A stretch of DNA of 64,000 nt from Leptospira licerasiae serovar Varillal str. VAR 010 (lineage in GTDB: Bacteria > Spirochaetota > Leptospiria > Leptospirales > Leptospiraceae): NCBI RefSeq assembly GCF_000244755.1, contig NZ_AHOO02000005.1, positions 1,054,001 to 1,118,000 of the forward strand, read 5' to 3'. The stretch's first letter is position 1. Every line of letters begins with the position of its first letter. The notes under the pieces are model-generated. The model was not told where the DNA came from and ran no database searches. It saw only the letters and a list, made by a program, of their open reading frames with translations. Position numbers and translations under genes: made by a program. Of this stretch, positions 1 to 11,662 are shown one piece after another.

Positions 1-384
1 TCCCGAGCAAAGGTCCAGAACTTCTAAACTGTTTTCTTTGTCGGGATATTCTTCTAATACCCAAGCGACCAATTCTTCCGTCTCCGGTCTTGGGATAAGT
101 ACCGATTCGTTTACATGGAATTCCGAATCGAAGAATGCCTTTTTTCCTATGATATATGCGGTAGGTCTAAATTTGGATCTTTGGACGATCCTTTCTCTGT
201 AATCGTCTTTTTCGGATAAAGAAAGCGGTCTTTCAAAATCGATATAGAGTTTGACTCTTTGGATCTTGAGTAGGTCTGCGAGTAATATCTCCGCGTCCAA
301 TCTAGCGGAAGGTATGTTTTTCTTTTTTAAGAATTCTTCCGATTTCTTGAGTAGGTTCAGAACGTTGTCTTGGGAATCTGCCAT
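1..384 (-). CDS. prmC: Peptide chain release factor N5-glutamine methyltransferase, N-terminal part (cut by window edge)
   Basis: The reading frame starts at the ATG complementary to 382-384 and runs off the left edge without a stop, so only the first 128 or so residues are present. The translated N-terminus has the HemK/PrmC helical substrate-binding domain ([14 protein letters not shown] near residues 27-40) followed by the PRPETEELV segment that opens the methyltransferase domain. It ends at the start of the SAM-binding motif (VLDLCSG). PrmC methylates the Gln of the GGQ motif in RF1 and RF2. The NPPY catalytic motif lies outside the window. The gene starts only 7 bases after the 3' end of tRNA-Arg on the same strand, so the two may share a transcript. 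Confidence 0.9.
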   Translation of the reverse strand, partial: MADSQDNVLNLLKKSEEFLKKKNIPSARLDAEILLADLLKIQRVKLYIDFERPLSLSEKDDYRERIVQRSKFRPTAYIIGKKAFFDSEFHVNESVLIPRPETEELVAWVLEEYPDKENSLEVLDLCSG

Positions 385-391
385 GATTTGA

Positions 392-468
<77 letters not shown>

Positions 469-494
469 TTTATCTTTAGAACGCGGATATTCGG

Positions 495-1136
495 TTAAGA
501 AGGTTTGCGCTTCTGAGAGACTATTCTCTGGAAGTCGTTAATATTGTGAATTACGATTTTATCGGAGTAGATCTCGATTTTACCGCTTTTAGCGAATTGG
601 TTCACTACTTTTTGGACCTCTCCCACCGGCTGGGCGCACCAATCTGCCACATCTTCTACTGTGACGTTGAGCACAACCTCTTTGAATTCGGTGTGAGTGT
701 GCATCTTTTCATACAACATTAAGAATACGTCTGCTACTTTTCCGATGATATCATCCAGTAATAGGATGAGTAACCTTCGTTTTGCGTCGTAAATCCTGAC
801 GGAGAATATTGTGAGGATCTTGAGCGCAAGTGTAGGGTTCTTGGTCATCAAAAGCTCGAAGTTTGCTCTATTAAAGTTGAGAACTTTCACTTCCGAGATT
901 GCGATCGCTGTAGCACTTCTGGGTTGTTCTTCTAAGATCGCCATCTCTCCGAAGATATCTCCTTGTTCCAAGATATCCAGAGTTTTGATGGAATTTCCGA
1001 CGGTTTTGGTGATCTTTACTTTTCCGGCTTGGATCAGAAAGAAATCGTTTCCGGGTTCGTTTTCGCAGAATATGATCTGGTTTGGTTCGAAAGTTTTTCC
1101 GAACTTTGAGAACATCGACTCGAGCATTAAATCCAT
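495..1136 (-). CDS. CRP/FNR-family cyclic nucleotide-binding transcriptional regulator
   Basis: The protein has 213 residues, the usual CRP length. The cyclic-nucleotide-binding domain covers about residues 5-120 and has a canonical phosphate-binding cassette, [16 protein letters not shown] near residues 63-78, with the Glu and Arg that bind cyclic nucleotide. A dimer helix follows ([15 protein letters not shown]), then a C-terminal winged helix at about 155-200 ([20 protein letters not shown]). The ATG abuts the stop codon of the upstream CNB-TPR gene with no gap, and an AAGGAG site lies inside the end of that gene, so the two are co-translated. The ligand and targets are unknown; the family assignment is firm, but DNA binding is inferred from the HTH-like segment. 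Confidence 0.85.
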   Translation of the reverse strand: MDLMLESMFSKFGKTFEPNQIIFCENEPGNDFFLIQAGKVKITKTVGNSIKTLDILEQGDIFGEMAILEEQPRSATAIAISEVKVLNFNRANFELLMTKNPTLALKILTIFSVRIYDAKRRLLILLLDDIIGKVADVFLMLYEKMHTHTEFKEVVLNVTVEDVADWCAQPVGEVQKVVNQFAKSGKIEIYSDKIVIHNINDFQRIVSQKRKPS

Positions 1137-2198
1137 TTAGGCGCTGAGCTCCTTTGCTTTTTGGCGAGCCTTTTGGGAGAGACTGTCTCTTTCCGGAGGA
1201 AGTAACGCTACCTTTCCGAATAACATTCCCGCTCTCTGACGATCTCCCTGTTGTTCCGCGATCTCTGCCAAATGAAATAAAGACTCTTTCACCGATTCCC
1301 CGGACGGATGTTTTTTAATATAAGCGGAGAATGTATTACTCGCAGTGTCCAAATTGTTCAGCTTTAAGAAACAAACCCCCATTTGGAAAAGTGCATTGTC
1401 TACGAGCTTCTTCTCACTATCGTATTTGAAATCTGTTCGGACCATCAGGTCTTTGAAGATAGCAGCAGCTTCTTCGAATTTTCCTACATTCAAGAAGGTA
1501 TGAGCTCGGTTATAAAGAGAAGTAATCGTATTGTCCGTGCCTGCGCCCAGATTCGTTTTCTCCGCTGCAGGTTTCATAATATTCTGCAGATTTTCCTGGG
1601 ACATAGGCGCCCTGGTAGAAGCAGCGTCGTAAACCAATGGAGGCATATTGATCGGGTAAGGTGTGCCTTTTCTTGCAAGATCCTGCAGTTCGGTTGCTCT
1701 TCCCGCATAAGGCCCACTAGGATAATGTTCTAAGTATTTTCCGAATCCGTAAGCTGCGTGTTCGAAGTTATTGTTTTTATAAAAAACTTCGGCTACGTTC
1801 ATTAACTCGAACGCAGGATTCCTCGCTTCTGCCTGGCCCAAGATCTCTCTCAATTTTTTGTGGACCAGTCGCAATTGGCTGGAGAATACCTTCATCATCT
1901 TTAAGATGAGATGAGTTTTTTCTGCGACGAATGTTTCGAAGTCTGAAAGTTTGAAAACTAGGACTGTGGCTCCGCCAACAACCTGAGCAGTTTCTTCCCT
2001 AGGATACTTTCCGAGTGCGGATTTGACTCCGAAAAATTCTCCCAGTCTTACGTCTTCTTTTACTTCGTAACCGGAATCGATCGCGGTGTACGTGAGAACG
2101 ACTCGACCTTGTCTGAGGACGTAAATATCCTCCGATCGATCTTTCTCGAAGTAAATAATAGAACCGCCTTTATAAGTTCGGATTATGGGCCCAGCCAA
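1137..2198 (-). CDS. Cyclic nucleotide-binding-like domain protein with C-terminal TPR repeats
   Basis: The protein has 353 residues. Residues 1-115 form a cNMP-binding-type beta roll ([20 protein letters not shown]). The phosphate-binding cassette is replaced by [18 protein letters not shown], so ligand binding may be altered. Residues about 140-170 and 230-350 contain tetratricopeptide-type helices ([35 protein letters not shown]). There is no DNA-binding domain. The start is TTG at 2196-2198, supported by a GGAAGG ribosome site nine bases upstream. It is co-directional with the amidohydrolase (24-base gap) and abuts the CRP-like gene. This suggests a signalling protein that couples ligand sensing to protein-protein contacts. 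Confidence 0.8.
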   Translation of the reverse strand: MAGPIIRTYKGGSIIYFEKDRSEDIYVLRQGRVVLTYTAIDSGYEVKEDVRLGEFFGVKSALGKYPREETAQVVGGATVLVFKLSDFETFVAEKTHLILKMMKVFSSQLRLVHKKLREILGQAEARNPAFELMNVAEVFYKNNNFEHAAYGFGKYLEHYPSGPYAGRATELQDLARKGTPYPINMPPLVYDAASTRAPMSQENLQNIMKPAAEKTNLGAGTDNTITSLYNRAHTFLNVGKFEEAAAIFKDLMVRTDFKYDSEKKLVDNALFQMGVCFLKLNNLDTASNTFSAYIKKHPSGESVKESLFHLAEIAEQQGDRQRAGMLFGKVALLPPERDSLSQKARQKAKELSA

Positions 2199-2222
2199 GA
2201 CCGTTACCTTCCACTCTAAATC

Positions 2223-3452
2223 TCACCCGACAGGAAAAAATGCCAAATCCTTTTTGTAACCAAGGGCCCGGGTGACCGATTCTAGCAACCCTAGGGGGTC
2301 TCCTGCAAGGTATTTATCGGTTCCGGCGATCTTAATTTCGCGCCCTGTCACACCAGTTTCGTCAAAAAAATCTTTCAAAGAAAGGTCGCCGTAGGAAGGT
2401 TTTCCGTCCTTCACTACCAAACGTACGGACTTAAGATCCGCAGAGCAGAGAGTTTGGTAGGCGTCCTCTTTTTCGGAAGAAAGAACTAATAGATCCGCCT
2501 TTTTTCCGATTTCCAATTTGCCTAGATCGTTCTCTACCCTAAGAGCCTTTGCGGGATTTTCAGTGACCATCTTAAAAACAATTTTAGGATCCAATTCTTT
2601 TCCGTATTCTTTGGCAAAAAAATCCCGAGCGGATTTGATTTCTTGGAAAATATTTATAGACCCGGACATCGGAGAATCGGTGCCTAAACTCACATTGATC
2701 CCTGCTTCCAGGATTTCTCGGATCGGTGCTGTCTTGCCGAACATAAATAGATTGGATTCAGGGCACCAAACCAGGTTTGCCTTCGTTTTGGAAACGGTTT
2801 TGATATCTTCTCCATCGAAAGCGATCCCATGAACGAGTACTGCGTTTTCTCCTAAACAACCCAGAGCGTTTAGCTCTCTCAGGGCATTTTTGGATTCTTC
2901 GTCGAATCCTTCCGAGATATGGGTCACAAAAGGAAGGTTCCCTTCTTTTGCTCTCGCGTATTCTATTTGAGGCCCGTCTCCCCAGCCAAGAGAATAAGAA
3001 CAAATACTATGGGCCAGAGTAAAACGTTCCAGGATACGAATTGGAGATTTGTCTAGAAAAGGTTTTTGGACGAAGTGGGGAATATGATCCAAAACGGATG
3101 TCACACCGCTGATCAGATTTTTATACGAGCCTAATAGATAGAGCTGCTCCGGCTCAAGCTGTTGTCTTTCCGCATATACTACGGATGACTTTAGATCATT
3201 GTCCCAGGGAAGCCAGTTCAAATAGGGACGGTTTGTTCCAACCTTAGGAAGATAGGTGCCAAGAAGATGGTCGTGGGCGTTGATCAGTCCTGGATAAACG
3301 AAATTGCCCCTTAGATTGATCCGGATCGGTAAAACGTCTTTAGGGACCCCGGGAGAGATAGAAGAGATCCTTCCGTCTTTGATACGGATAGTCGCGTTCT
3401 CCATTACTCCTTGGGGGGTTACGGCCTTAGAATTTACGATTTCCCATTCCAT
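2223..3452 (-). CDS. Amidohydrolase-family protein (metal-dependent hydrolase)
   Basis: The protein has 409 residues with the composite layout of the amidohydrolase superfamily. An N-terminal beta sandwich is followed by the metal-binding NAHDHLLGT (HxH) near residue 59, then [18 protein letters not shown], and the LGTDSPMSG segment that carries the catalytic Asp. The end is a [20 protein letters not shown] segment typical of dihydroorotase/cytosine deaminase-like enzymes (SAH/MTA deaminase branch). The substrate cannot be read from sequence. The ATG at 3450-3452 begins MEWEIVN. The gene lies 36 bases downstream of the LysM protein and leads into the CNB-TPR gene, suggesting a loose minus-strand operon. 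Confidence 0.8.
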   Translation of the reverse strand: MEWEIVNSKAVTPQGVMENATIRIKDGRISSISPGVPKDVLPIRINLRGNFVYPGLINAHDHLLGTYLPKVGTNRPYLNWLPWDNDLKSSVVYAERQQLEPEQLYLLGSYKNLISGVTSVLDHIPHFVQKPFLDKSPIRILERFTLAHSICSYSLGWGDGPQIEYARAKEGNLPFVTHISEGFDEESKNALRELNALGCLGENAVLVHGIAFDGEDIKTVSKTKANLVWCPESNLFMFGKTAPIREILEAGINVSLGTDSPMSGSINIFQEIKSARDFFAKEYGKELDPKIVFKMVTENPAKALRVENDLGKLEIGKKADLLVLSSEKEDAYQTLCSADLKSVRLVVKDGKPSYGDLSLKDFFDETGVTGREIKIAGTDKYLAGDPLGLLESVTRALGYKKDLAFFPVG

Positions 3453-3488
3453 TTAATTGCAAAAACCTAATATACTTAATAGCCGCGA

Positions 3489-4139
3489 TCAGTATTTTAA
3501 AAGTGGGATCGGATCCACTGCCTTGGCGCCTTGGTTGATCTGGAAGTATAGCCCTTTGCCTTCTTCCAATTCACCTAAGGAATCTCCCGTTTTTACCGTT
3601 TCGCCTTCTTTGACGGAAACGGATCTGAGATTTGCATATACGCTGGAGTATCCGCCCTTATGCTCTAAAATAATATATTTCCGGTAACCGTCCATTTGGT
3701 CCAGTACAACTACTTTACCGGAACGGACCGGATGTACGTCTTTATGTCTGCTTGCCTTAAACAGAACTCCCTTGTTCGGATAATAAGATAGATTAGAATA
3801 AGGAAGAGAAACAGGAGGAAGTACTTTTAACGGAGAACGGAACTTAGGAGCTGCAGAGGAAGTATCCTCAGGTAAATTTTTTTCGATCTTAGAAGAATAG
3901 GATAGATTTTGGGGGATTTTCAATTTTTCTCCCGCCTTCAAACCTTCGTTTTCTTTTTTCCCGTTCCATTCTAAAAGCATTCTCCAATCCAGTTTGTATT
4001 TTTGGGAGATAGAAAATGCGGTCTCCTTCGGTTGGACAGTATGGATCTTTAATGGAGTTCCTGCGGAGTTGATCCTAGAGGGAAAAAAGATGAGCAACAT
4101 TGCGAAACATATCAGACGAATGAAATGAAGCTCCCGCAT
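3489..4139 (-). CDS. LysM-domain protein with degenerate M23 (LytM/NlpD-like) domain
   Basis: The protein has 216 residues. A signal peptide (hydrophobic RLICFAMLLIFFPSRINSA) is followed by a LysM domain at about 31-78 (HTVQPKETAFSISQKYKLD, LKAGEKLKIP) that should bind peptidoglycan. A lysostaphin-type M23 fold follows at about 120-214. The usual zinc ligands are missing: the HxxxD position reads RHKDVHPVRSG and the HxH motif is replaced by LYFQINQ. This resembles EnvC/NlpD-type proteins, which activate amidases rather than cut peptidoglycan themselves; that role is inferred. It lies downstream of the fusA terminator. Confidence 0.8.
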   Translation of the reverse strand: MRELHFIRLICFAMLLIFFPSRINSAGTPLKIHTVQPKETAFSISQKYKLDWRMLLEWNGKKENEGLKAGEKLKIPQNLSYSSKIEKNLPEDTSSAAPKFRSPLKVLPPVSLPYSNLSYYPNKGVLFKASRHKDVHPVRSGKVVVLDQMDGYRKYIILEHKGGYSSVYANLRSVSVKEGETVKTGDSLGELEEGKGLYFQINQGAKAVDPIPLLKY

Positions 4140-4175
4140 ACTCTAAAATATCGGCAAATTTTGTTCCCCGCCAAA

Positions 4176-4203
4176 AAGAAAAGGGAGCCGGATCGGCTCC
4201 CTT
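4176..4203 (-). terminator. Rho-independent terminator of fusA
   Basis: A perfect 10-bp stem (AAGGGAGCCG / CGGCTCCCTT) has a 3-base loop at 4181-4203. Read on the minus strand it is followed by TTCTTTTT. It lies 29 bases after the fusA stop. The plus strand also has a T run after the stem, so it could act in both directions, but no plus-strand gene points at it. Confidence 0.85.
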
Positions 4204-4232
4204 TTTCCCAAAAAGAAGGGTCTTTTGAAAGA

Positions 4233-6353
<2,121 letters not shown>

Positions 6354-6567
6354 TAGAGTCCTCTTTAAAAGTTCACACGTAAGTTCTTTACTCCCTTTAA
6401 CAGAGCAGAATAAAAACTTTACGCGGATACTAATCTGACTGGGTTCCCTAGGTAAAGGAACCCTAATTCTTACCAATTTTCTGAAAGGGGCGTGTTTGTA
6501 AAGATCGTTTCCAAGAATAGGTGCCCGATGCTTGTCTTTAGAACCTTTTCTTGAATAAAATACGGAT

Positions 6568-6573
6568 TATAAT
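6568..6573 (+). promoter_or_regulatory. Candidate -10 box upstream of the TrkH/KtrB gene
   Basis: TATAAT occurs here, 110 bases before the preferred ATG, in the divergent gap between fusA and the transporter. No good -35 hexamer stands 16-18 bases upstream, so support is limited to the perfect -10 match and its position. Confidence 0.3.
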
Positions 6574-6683
6574 TTCATTCTGATTTCAGGAACGATCCGG
6601 GTTTGTTTCCCGGACTAGGAAATTCATTGCCCGGGTTTGCCGGGGTCAAAATAGTTTCTGGAAGGGCAGTTTTTCCCTTCTGC

Positions 6684-8252
6684 ATGAGCCCATACAAATT
6701 CCTAAAACGAAATGTAAACCGAATTGCCCGGGCGTTTTTGCTACTATCGGTAGCAAGGATACTTTGCCTAGCGTTTGCAGGAGCGATCTTGGTTGGGTCA
6801 TTTATGATCTTCGCTTCGGAGGAAGGTAGGATCTCCTACGCGGATTCTTTCTACGTGGCCGCTTCCGCCATTTGTGTTACCGGATTGACCACGGTTAGTA
6901 TCAGTGAGCTGGCATTTTCCACCCAAGTAATCATTATGTTCTTATTCCAGATCGGTGGATTGGGGATTATTACATTTACGGTCCTTGTAGGGATCTTAGT
7001 AGTTCGAGGACTTTCCAGAAGTACCCGGATCGCTGCGTTCGTATTCGAGGCAATCGACTCTCACGAATCCGCAGACGGGAAGAGCAAGAATGCACCTTAT
7101 GTTCGAAGGATCTTATTATCAATTTTGAATATATCCGTATCGATAGAATTGTTGGGCGCATTCTTATTGTATTGGGCGATGCCGGAAGATCTAAGCGGAT
7201 TGCCCGGAGATCCGAATCGGGTCTTTTTAAGTTTATTCACTGCGGTTTCCGCATTTAATAACGCGGGATTTTCGATTGTAGACGATCTTACATTCTTATC
7301 CAGAGAACCACTTTCTCTTTTAGTGGTGGAAAGTTTAGTGGTGATGGGGGGTATAGGTTTTCCCGTTATCTTATTCTTTGAAAAAACTTTACTCGAGGCT
7401 TTCCGGAACGTAATGCATCGGGTAGAGGTCGTCATGGAAACCTATCTGATGTCCCGCGCATTAGAAGAAGGTAAAGAACCTTCTTGGATCTATCTCATTC
7501 TGATCCGTATGTCTTTCTGGGCGGAAGAAAGACTCGCTCTTTATAGAATGGCGCTTAAGGGTGAAGCGAATAGGATCCAGATGAAACTCTTACTTTATGG
7601 AACTTTAATATTGGTCCATGTGGGCGGGATCGGGTTTTTATTATCCGAATGGGACAATCCCGAGACGATCGGAAAATTCGATTTCGTAGATAAACTATTC
7701 AACTCCTTCTTCCTTTCCGTATCCTCCAGAACTGCCGGATTTAACACGTTCGATATTTCCGAAATGAGAAGTCCTACCTACGTTCTTCTTTGTTCTTTGA
7801 TGTTCGTGGGGGGCGGTCCTCAGGGAGCAGCGGGCGGTATTAAAATCACAACATTCGTAATTTTATTAATGTATCTAAGGAACGTGATCAATCCTCAAGC
7901 GAGAGTAACGATCATGGGAGAAGAAGTTTCTAAAAACTCTATCGCTATTTCTACTCGGATCTATTTTTTAGCTACGATATCCATCGTATTCTTTATGCTG
8001 GTGATCACGATCGCAAACGGACATAGGCACGGGATCGAGGAAATATTTTTCGAAGTCATGTCCGCTTTCGGTACTGTAGGATTAACGAAAGGATTAACTC
8101 CCTATATCACTGGAGTGGAAAAGTTCTTATATCCTTGTATTATGTATGTAGGAAGAGTAGGAGTATTTACTCTTCTGATCGCATTTACGGGCCATTCAGG
8201 ATTAGGGACTTTGGGAGCGCAAGACGACGGAGTCAAGATCCAAGTAGGATAA
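6684..8252 (+). CDS. TrkH/KtrB/HKT-family potassium (cation) uptake membrane subunit
   Basis: The protein has about 522 residues from the ATG at 6684; the same frame is open back to a TTG at 6603, but the extra residues have no homology-like features. Hydrophobic helices are arranged as four M1-P-M2 repeats. The pore glycines are visible as [28 protein letters not shown] and [12 protein letters not shown]. The final segment ([17 protein letters not shown]) matches the KtrB end. The protein imports K+ (or Na+) through the inner membrane, usually with a cytosolic KtrA/TrkA RCK subunit. No such subunit is encoded next to it. Confidence 0.9.
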   Translation: MSPYKFLKRNVNRIARAFLLLSVARILCLAFAGAILVGSFMIFASEEGRISYADSFYVAASAICVTGLTTVSISELAFSTQVIIMFLFQIGGLGIITFTVLVGILVVRGLSRSTRIAAFVFEAIDSHESADGKSKNAPYVRRILLSILNISVSIELLGAFLLYWAMPEDLSGLPGDPNRVFLSLFTAVSAFNNAGFSIVDDLTFLSREPLSLLVVESLVVMGGIGFPVILFFEKTLLEAFRNVMHRVEVVMETYLMSRALEEGKEPSWIYLILIRMSFWAEERLALYRMALKGEANRIQMKLLLYGTLILVHVGGIGFLLSEWDNPETIGKFDFVDKLFNSFFLSVSSRTAGFNTFDISEMRSPTYVLLCSLMFVGGGPQGAAGGIKITTFVILLMYLRNVINPQARVTIMGEEVSKNSIAISTRIYFLATISIVFFMLVITIANGHRHGIEEIFFEVMSAFGTVGLTKGLTPYITGVEKFLYPCIMYVGRVGVFTLLIAFTGHSGLGTLGAQDDGVKIQVG

Positions 8253-8262
8253 CTCTGTTGTT

Positions 8263-8589
8263 TTAGGAAAGCTGATGAGCTTCCGCCAACTTGAAGTAAT
8301 AAATATAACGATCCATCTTTAGGTCATGAACTACTGAGATGAGCTCATAACCTAATGCTCCTAACGGATCGAACGCATCTTGTGTCAAAGGATCTTTACT
8401 TTCCACGATCTTGTATGTGATTTTCCTATGCATAGTGGAAATTTGATAAGCTAACAAAGAGTAATCGTAAAGCTTAAAATTAAAAAGTGAAGATATAGAT
8501 TTTAGTCCTTTCAGACTAGTTTTTTGATTTTGTCTCTTGTGGAATGTATAGGCCAAAACCTGAGGAATCTCTTCCCTTTTTGAAGCCAA
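8263..8589 (-). CDS. Hypothetical protein, 108 residues
   Basis: I do not recognise this protein. The start is TTG at 8587-8589 with an AAGGG site five to six bases upstream; no upstream ATG exists. The C-terminal half (ALGYELISVVHDLKMDRYIYYFKLAE) has the alpha-beta pattern of small DUF4177-like proteins, which often read 'GWELVSV...YYFKR'; this likeness is tentative. It converges on the transporter gene with a 10-base gap and no visible terminator. Confidence 0.5.
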   Translation of the reverse strand: MASKREEIPQVLAYTFHKRQNQKTSLKGLKSISSLFNFKLYDYSLLAYQISTMHRKITYKIVESKDPLTQDAFDPLGALGYELISVVHDLKMDRYIYYFKLAEAHQLS

Positions 8590-8657
8590 AATTCCCTTGC
8601 AAGCCTTCTATTTCAGATCAATCTGGCCCCTAAAGCGAACTGATTTCGGGAGAGAGA

Positions 8658-9557
8658 ATGTTATTTTCCTATATAAAACTTTTAAGACCCCACCAATGGA
8701 TTAAAAATATCATCCTATTTGCTGGGATCATATTCGGGAAAAAATTAGGAGACCTGGAATCGGTAGAAAGGGCAATTTACGCGTTTTTTCTATTTTCACT
8801 CACCGCAAGTTGCCAATACGTTCTAAACGATTTTCTGGATAGAAAGGAAGATGCACTTCATCCCGAAAAAAAGCATAGGCCTCTCGCTTCCGGAGCAATT
8901 TCTCCTACTATAGCGCTTTTACTGACGGCAATTTTACTTTCTATAACCTTAGTCCTGTCTTTCAAACTGCAACCCGAGTTTTTCTATTGGGTCGCTGGTT
9001 ATCTCATCTTCAATATCGTTTATAGCCGCTTCCTAAAACATATGGTCATTCTAGATGTGATGAGCATTTCTTTCGGATTTGTGGTAAGAGCGATCGCAGG
9101 TTCAGTAGTAGTAGGAGTGAGTTTCTCTTCTTGGTTGCTTCTCTGCACATTCATGTTGGCTCTGTACTGGGGATTCGGAAAAAGAAGAGGAGAGCTTATC
9201 ATCCTGGAAGAAGGAGCCAAAGGTCACAGAAAGATCTTGGAAGAATACTCCGTCAATTTTCTAGATCTGATGATGGGGATCGTCGCCACTATGACCTTGG
9301 TAACATACGTTATGTACGTTACTAGTCCTCATACGATCGAAAATTTAGGCACGGATAAAATGGTATATACCATCCCGATCGTAGTCTACGCCATCTTTAG
9401 ATCCTTGTATATAATCTATATCAAGAACATGGGCCATAATCCTACTAAGGCTATTTTGACCGACTGGGGTGTCCTTGTGGCGGGATTTTTATGGCTTTTG
9501 TTAGTTGTCTGGATCATGTACTCTGGTTCCGGACAAAGTCTTCCTTTTCACTTATAG
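8658..9557 (+). CDS. UbiA-family prenyltransferase, decaprenyl-phosphate phosphoribosyltransferase-like
   Basis: The protein has 299 residues and about eight to nine membrane helices. The first Asp-rich motif, NDFLDRKEDALHP at residues 57-69, followed by KKHRPLASG, is the form found in the DPPR synthase branch of UbiA (polyprenyl-phosphate + PRPP), as in mycobacterial Rv3806c. Usual UbiA quinone enzymes differ around this motif. The second motif is near residue 200 (VNFLDLMMGI). A GGGAGAGAG ribosome site lies before the ATG. In Leptospira the product would feed envelope polysaccharide or a polyprenyl-ribose donor; no arabinan gene is nearby, so the pathway is open. Confidence 0.8.
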   Translation: MLFSYIKLLRPHQWIKNIILFAGIIFGKKLGDLESVERAIYAFFLFSLTASCQYVLNDFLDRKEDALHPEKKHRPLASGAISPTIALLLTAILLSITLVLSFKLQPEFFYWVAGYLIFNIVYSRFLKHMVILDVMSISFGFVVRAIAGSVVVGVSFSSWLLLCTFMLALYWGFGKRRGELIILEEGAKGHRKILEEYSVNFLDLMMGIVATMTLVTYVMYVTSPHTIENLGTDKMVYTIPIVVYAIFRSLYIIYIKNMGHNPTKAILTDWGVLVAGFLWLLLVVWIMYSGSGQSLPFHL

Positions 9558-9575
9558 TCTAGGTCTAACTAAGGC

Positions 9576-10091
9576 ATGAACAAAAATGTAAAGGCAGGAT
9601 TGCAGTATGGAGGAGCGTTAGCCCTTCTACTTTCTGCGACTTTTTTTCTCGCCTGGTTTAGAGCCTTGGATACGGAACCTGTAGTAAGTTTGGATGGAAA
9701 AGAATTCAGGACACCTATAGGTGAAAAAGCGAATATAAAAGGTAAGACTACGGTAGTATATTTCTGGGCGACTTGGTGCGGAGTTTGTAATACAAATCTG
9801 CCTCTAGTCAAATGGTATGCATCCACACTCAAAGATCAGAATCATTTTGCATTTATAAGCGTAGAAGAAGGAGAAAATTCCTCCGCTCTCAAAGACTATC
9901 TCGAAAAACAAGCGGTGGATTTTCCGGTGATCGTAGGAAACCCGATGTTACTTAGAGATTGGGGGATCAGAGGTTATCCTAGCTTTTATATTTTGGACGG
10001 AGAAGGAAAGGTCAGATTCGCGGAATCCGGAATTATGAGCCCATTGGGTATGTTCCTAAGACTGATCTGGGCAAGAATTTTCTGGTCCTGA
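9576..10091 (+). CDS. TlpA/ResA-like membrane-anchored thioredoxin-fold protein
   Basis: The protein has 171 residues. An N-terminal signal anchor at about 8-28 (YGGALALLLSATFFLAWF) places the domain outside the inner membrane. The thioredoxin active site is WATWCGVC, with Cys68 and Cys71. The cis-Pro loop is RGYPSFYILD. CxxC with Gly-Val fits reducing or thiol-repair periplasmic thioredoxins such as TlpA and ResA. The gene follows the prenyltransferase by 18 bases and is probably co-transcribed with it, though a functional link is not evident. Confidence 0.85.
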   Translation: MNKNVKAGLQYGGALALLLSATFFLAWFRALDTEPVVSLDGKEFRTPIGEKANIKGKTTVVYFWATWCGVCNTNLPLVKWYASTLKDQNHFAFISVEEGENSSALKDYLEKQAVDFPVIVGNPMLLRDWGIRGYPSFYILDGEGKVRFAESGIMSPLGMFLRLIWARIFWS

Positions 10092-10162
10092 TCGTGCTAA
10101 AAGTTTTCAGTCTTACTTCTCATCTTTGAATTTCTGACCCAAAATTTCCGATAATCAATCCG

Positions 10163-10933
10163 ATGGACTCGTACAAACCGAAACCACTCTTAAACAAATC
10201 GGAACTTAAACAGATTAAACGTTCCAGGACTCGGGTTCACGGCCAAAAAGTAATCACAGATGACGTCAAAAAGTTAAAATCGCTGAGCGTCACTCCCGAT
10301 CTACCGGAAGAAGAATTAGTAAATTATTATAAAGAACCGATCTGGATAGAATATTATATCCCAAGAGAATCCAGATTTGCTTATGAGATCAAATATCTTT
10401 ATGTTTATCTTGTGAACTCGGAGCCTAGACCAGCTCCGATGGATTCTATCTTAAGAGAGGCTTTAAAGAACGATCAGTTTGTGGACTTGCTAGAGGTCGC
10501 AAGGCTTCATCCAGAAAAGGAAAAACTGATCCGAACTTCTTATACGAATTCTTGGCCGTTCTTCGAATCCATTTCTAACGGATTTCAACAGTACCAACAA
10601 ACCAAGGACCCTTATTACTTAAGAGTTCCTCTGTATCATACTGAAAATCTAATGAAAAGAGAACCTTCTCTTTCCACTTTAGAGTTCACCGGGAACTTTT
10701 TTATTCATAATCTGAATTGGCTAATTAGAAGATTAAATCGAGGCGGAAAAGAATTTTCCTTAGAAGATGAGACTATCTCCGTTTTGATCAAAAGAAGGAA
10801 CGAATACTGGGAGAAAAAAAATCTTCCGGCAGACGAGGATTTCGATCTGTTTGCCGCTCTATTTTACGAGCAGGCGTTTCCTAATAGAGGTCTGGAAGAA
10901 ATAGAAGCAGCGGAACTTCTGGACGAAGATTAA
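10163..10933 (+). CDS. Conserved hypothetical protein, 256 residues
   Basis: I do not recognise the family. The protein is soluble, highly charged, and without signal peptide or membrane segment. The N-terminus is basic ([18 protein letters not shown]), the middle is rich in aromatic residues ([26 protein letters not shown]), and the C-terminus is acidic (ERAELLDED-like end, residues 235-256). Codon use matches its neighbours. It stands alone between the thioredoxin and DsbA genes. Confidence 0.65.
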   Translation: MDSYKPKPLLNKSELKQIKRSRTRVHGQKVITDDVKKLKSLSVTPDLPEEELVNYYKEPIWIEYYIPRESRFAYEIKYLYVYLVNSEPRPAPMDSILREALKNDQFVDLLEVARLHPEKEKLIRTSYTNSWPFFESISNGFQQYQQTKDPYYLRVPLYHTENLMKREPSLSTLEFTGNFFIHNLNWLIRRLNRGGKEFSLEDETISVLIKRRNEYWEKKNLPADEDFDLFAALFYEQAFPNRGLEEIEAAELLDED

Positions 10934-11008
10934 TTCCTACATACTTCATCAAAAAAAGAATGCGATTTTTTACCGACTTGTAAGTCTAAGAATTACAGGG
11001 GAAAGGCA

Positions 11009-11662
11009 TTGGAAACTAGTATCTCAATTTATTCGGACGTAGTTTGTCCTTGGTGTTATATCGGCAAAAAAAGATTGGAGAAGGCGATTGAATCTTGGGA
11101 ATCCGATCATCCCGAAGATAAGATCAAAGTAGAATGGAAACCATTCCAATTAAACCCCGATCTTCCTGAACAAGGAGAAGATAGAGAAGCCCATATGGTC
11201 AAAAAATTCGGTTCTCTGGATAGAGTAATAATGATGACCCAAAGGGTTTCCGATCTCGCAAAAGAAGACGGTTTACAGTTTGCTAATATTCTGCAAGGCC
11301 ATCAACCGAATACATTTTTACTACATGCTCTTATCCGAAAGGCCAGAAATTACGGAAAGGAAGCAGAACTCGCCGAAGTATTTTTCGAAAAGTTTTTCTC
11401 GGAGGGGAAAAATCTTTCTGACGACTCTATCATCTTGGAAAGTTTAGCTCAGGTCGGAGTTCCGGCATCCGAATTAGAGGAAGTTCGTAAGGATACTTCT
11501 CTTCTAGCCCAAATAGAAGCAGAAGAGAATGAAGGTAAGATGCTGGGAGTAACCGGTGTACCTTTCTATATATTTAACGATAAATATGCGGTTTCAGGAG
11601 CACAGCCTGTAGATCTGTTTTTACAGGTGTTTGGAAAGTTACAATCGGAAGCGAGCGCTTAG
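11009..11662 (+). CDS. DsbA-family (FrnE-like) oxidoreductase
   Basis: The protein has 217 residues. The thioredoxin fold has the active site DVVCPWCYIGK (Cys13, Cys16), an inserted helical domain (residues 60-150), and the cis-Pro loop GVTGVPFYIFNDKYAVSGAQ. That loop is diagnostic of the FrnE/2-hydroxychromene-isomerase-like DsbA group, which is cytosolic; no signal peptide is present. The start is TTG at 11009, after an AGGGGAAAGG site. The last four bases overlap the stop of the convergent gene at 11659. Confidence 0.9.
   Translation: METSISIYSDVVCPWCYIGKKRLEKAIESWESDHPEDKIKVEWKPFQLNPDLPEQGEDREAHMVKKFGSLDRVIMMTQRVSDLAKEDGLQFANILQGHQPNTFLLHALIRKARNYGKEAELAEVFFEKFFSEGKNLSDDSIILESLAQVGVPASELEEVRKDTSLLAQIEAEENEGKMLGVTGVPFYIFNDKYAVSGAQPVDLFLQVFGKLQSEASA

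Noticed and set aside
6354..6476. N-terminal extension of EF-G by 41 residues
   Set aside because: No ribosome site or EF-G homology; the ATG at 6353 has AGAGGA and begins the conserved domain.
6603..6683. N-terminal extension of the TrkH/KtrB protein
   Set aside because: It starts with TTG without a ribosome site and adds residues that lack the family pattern.
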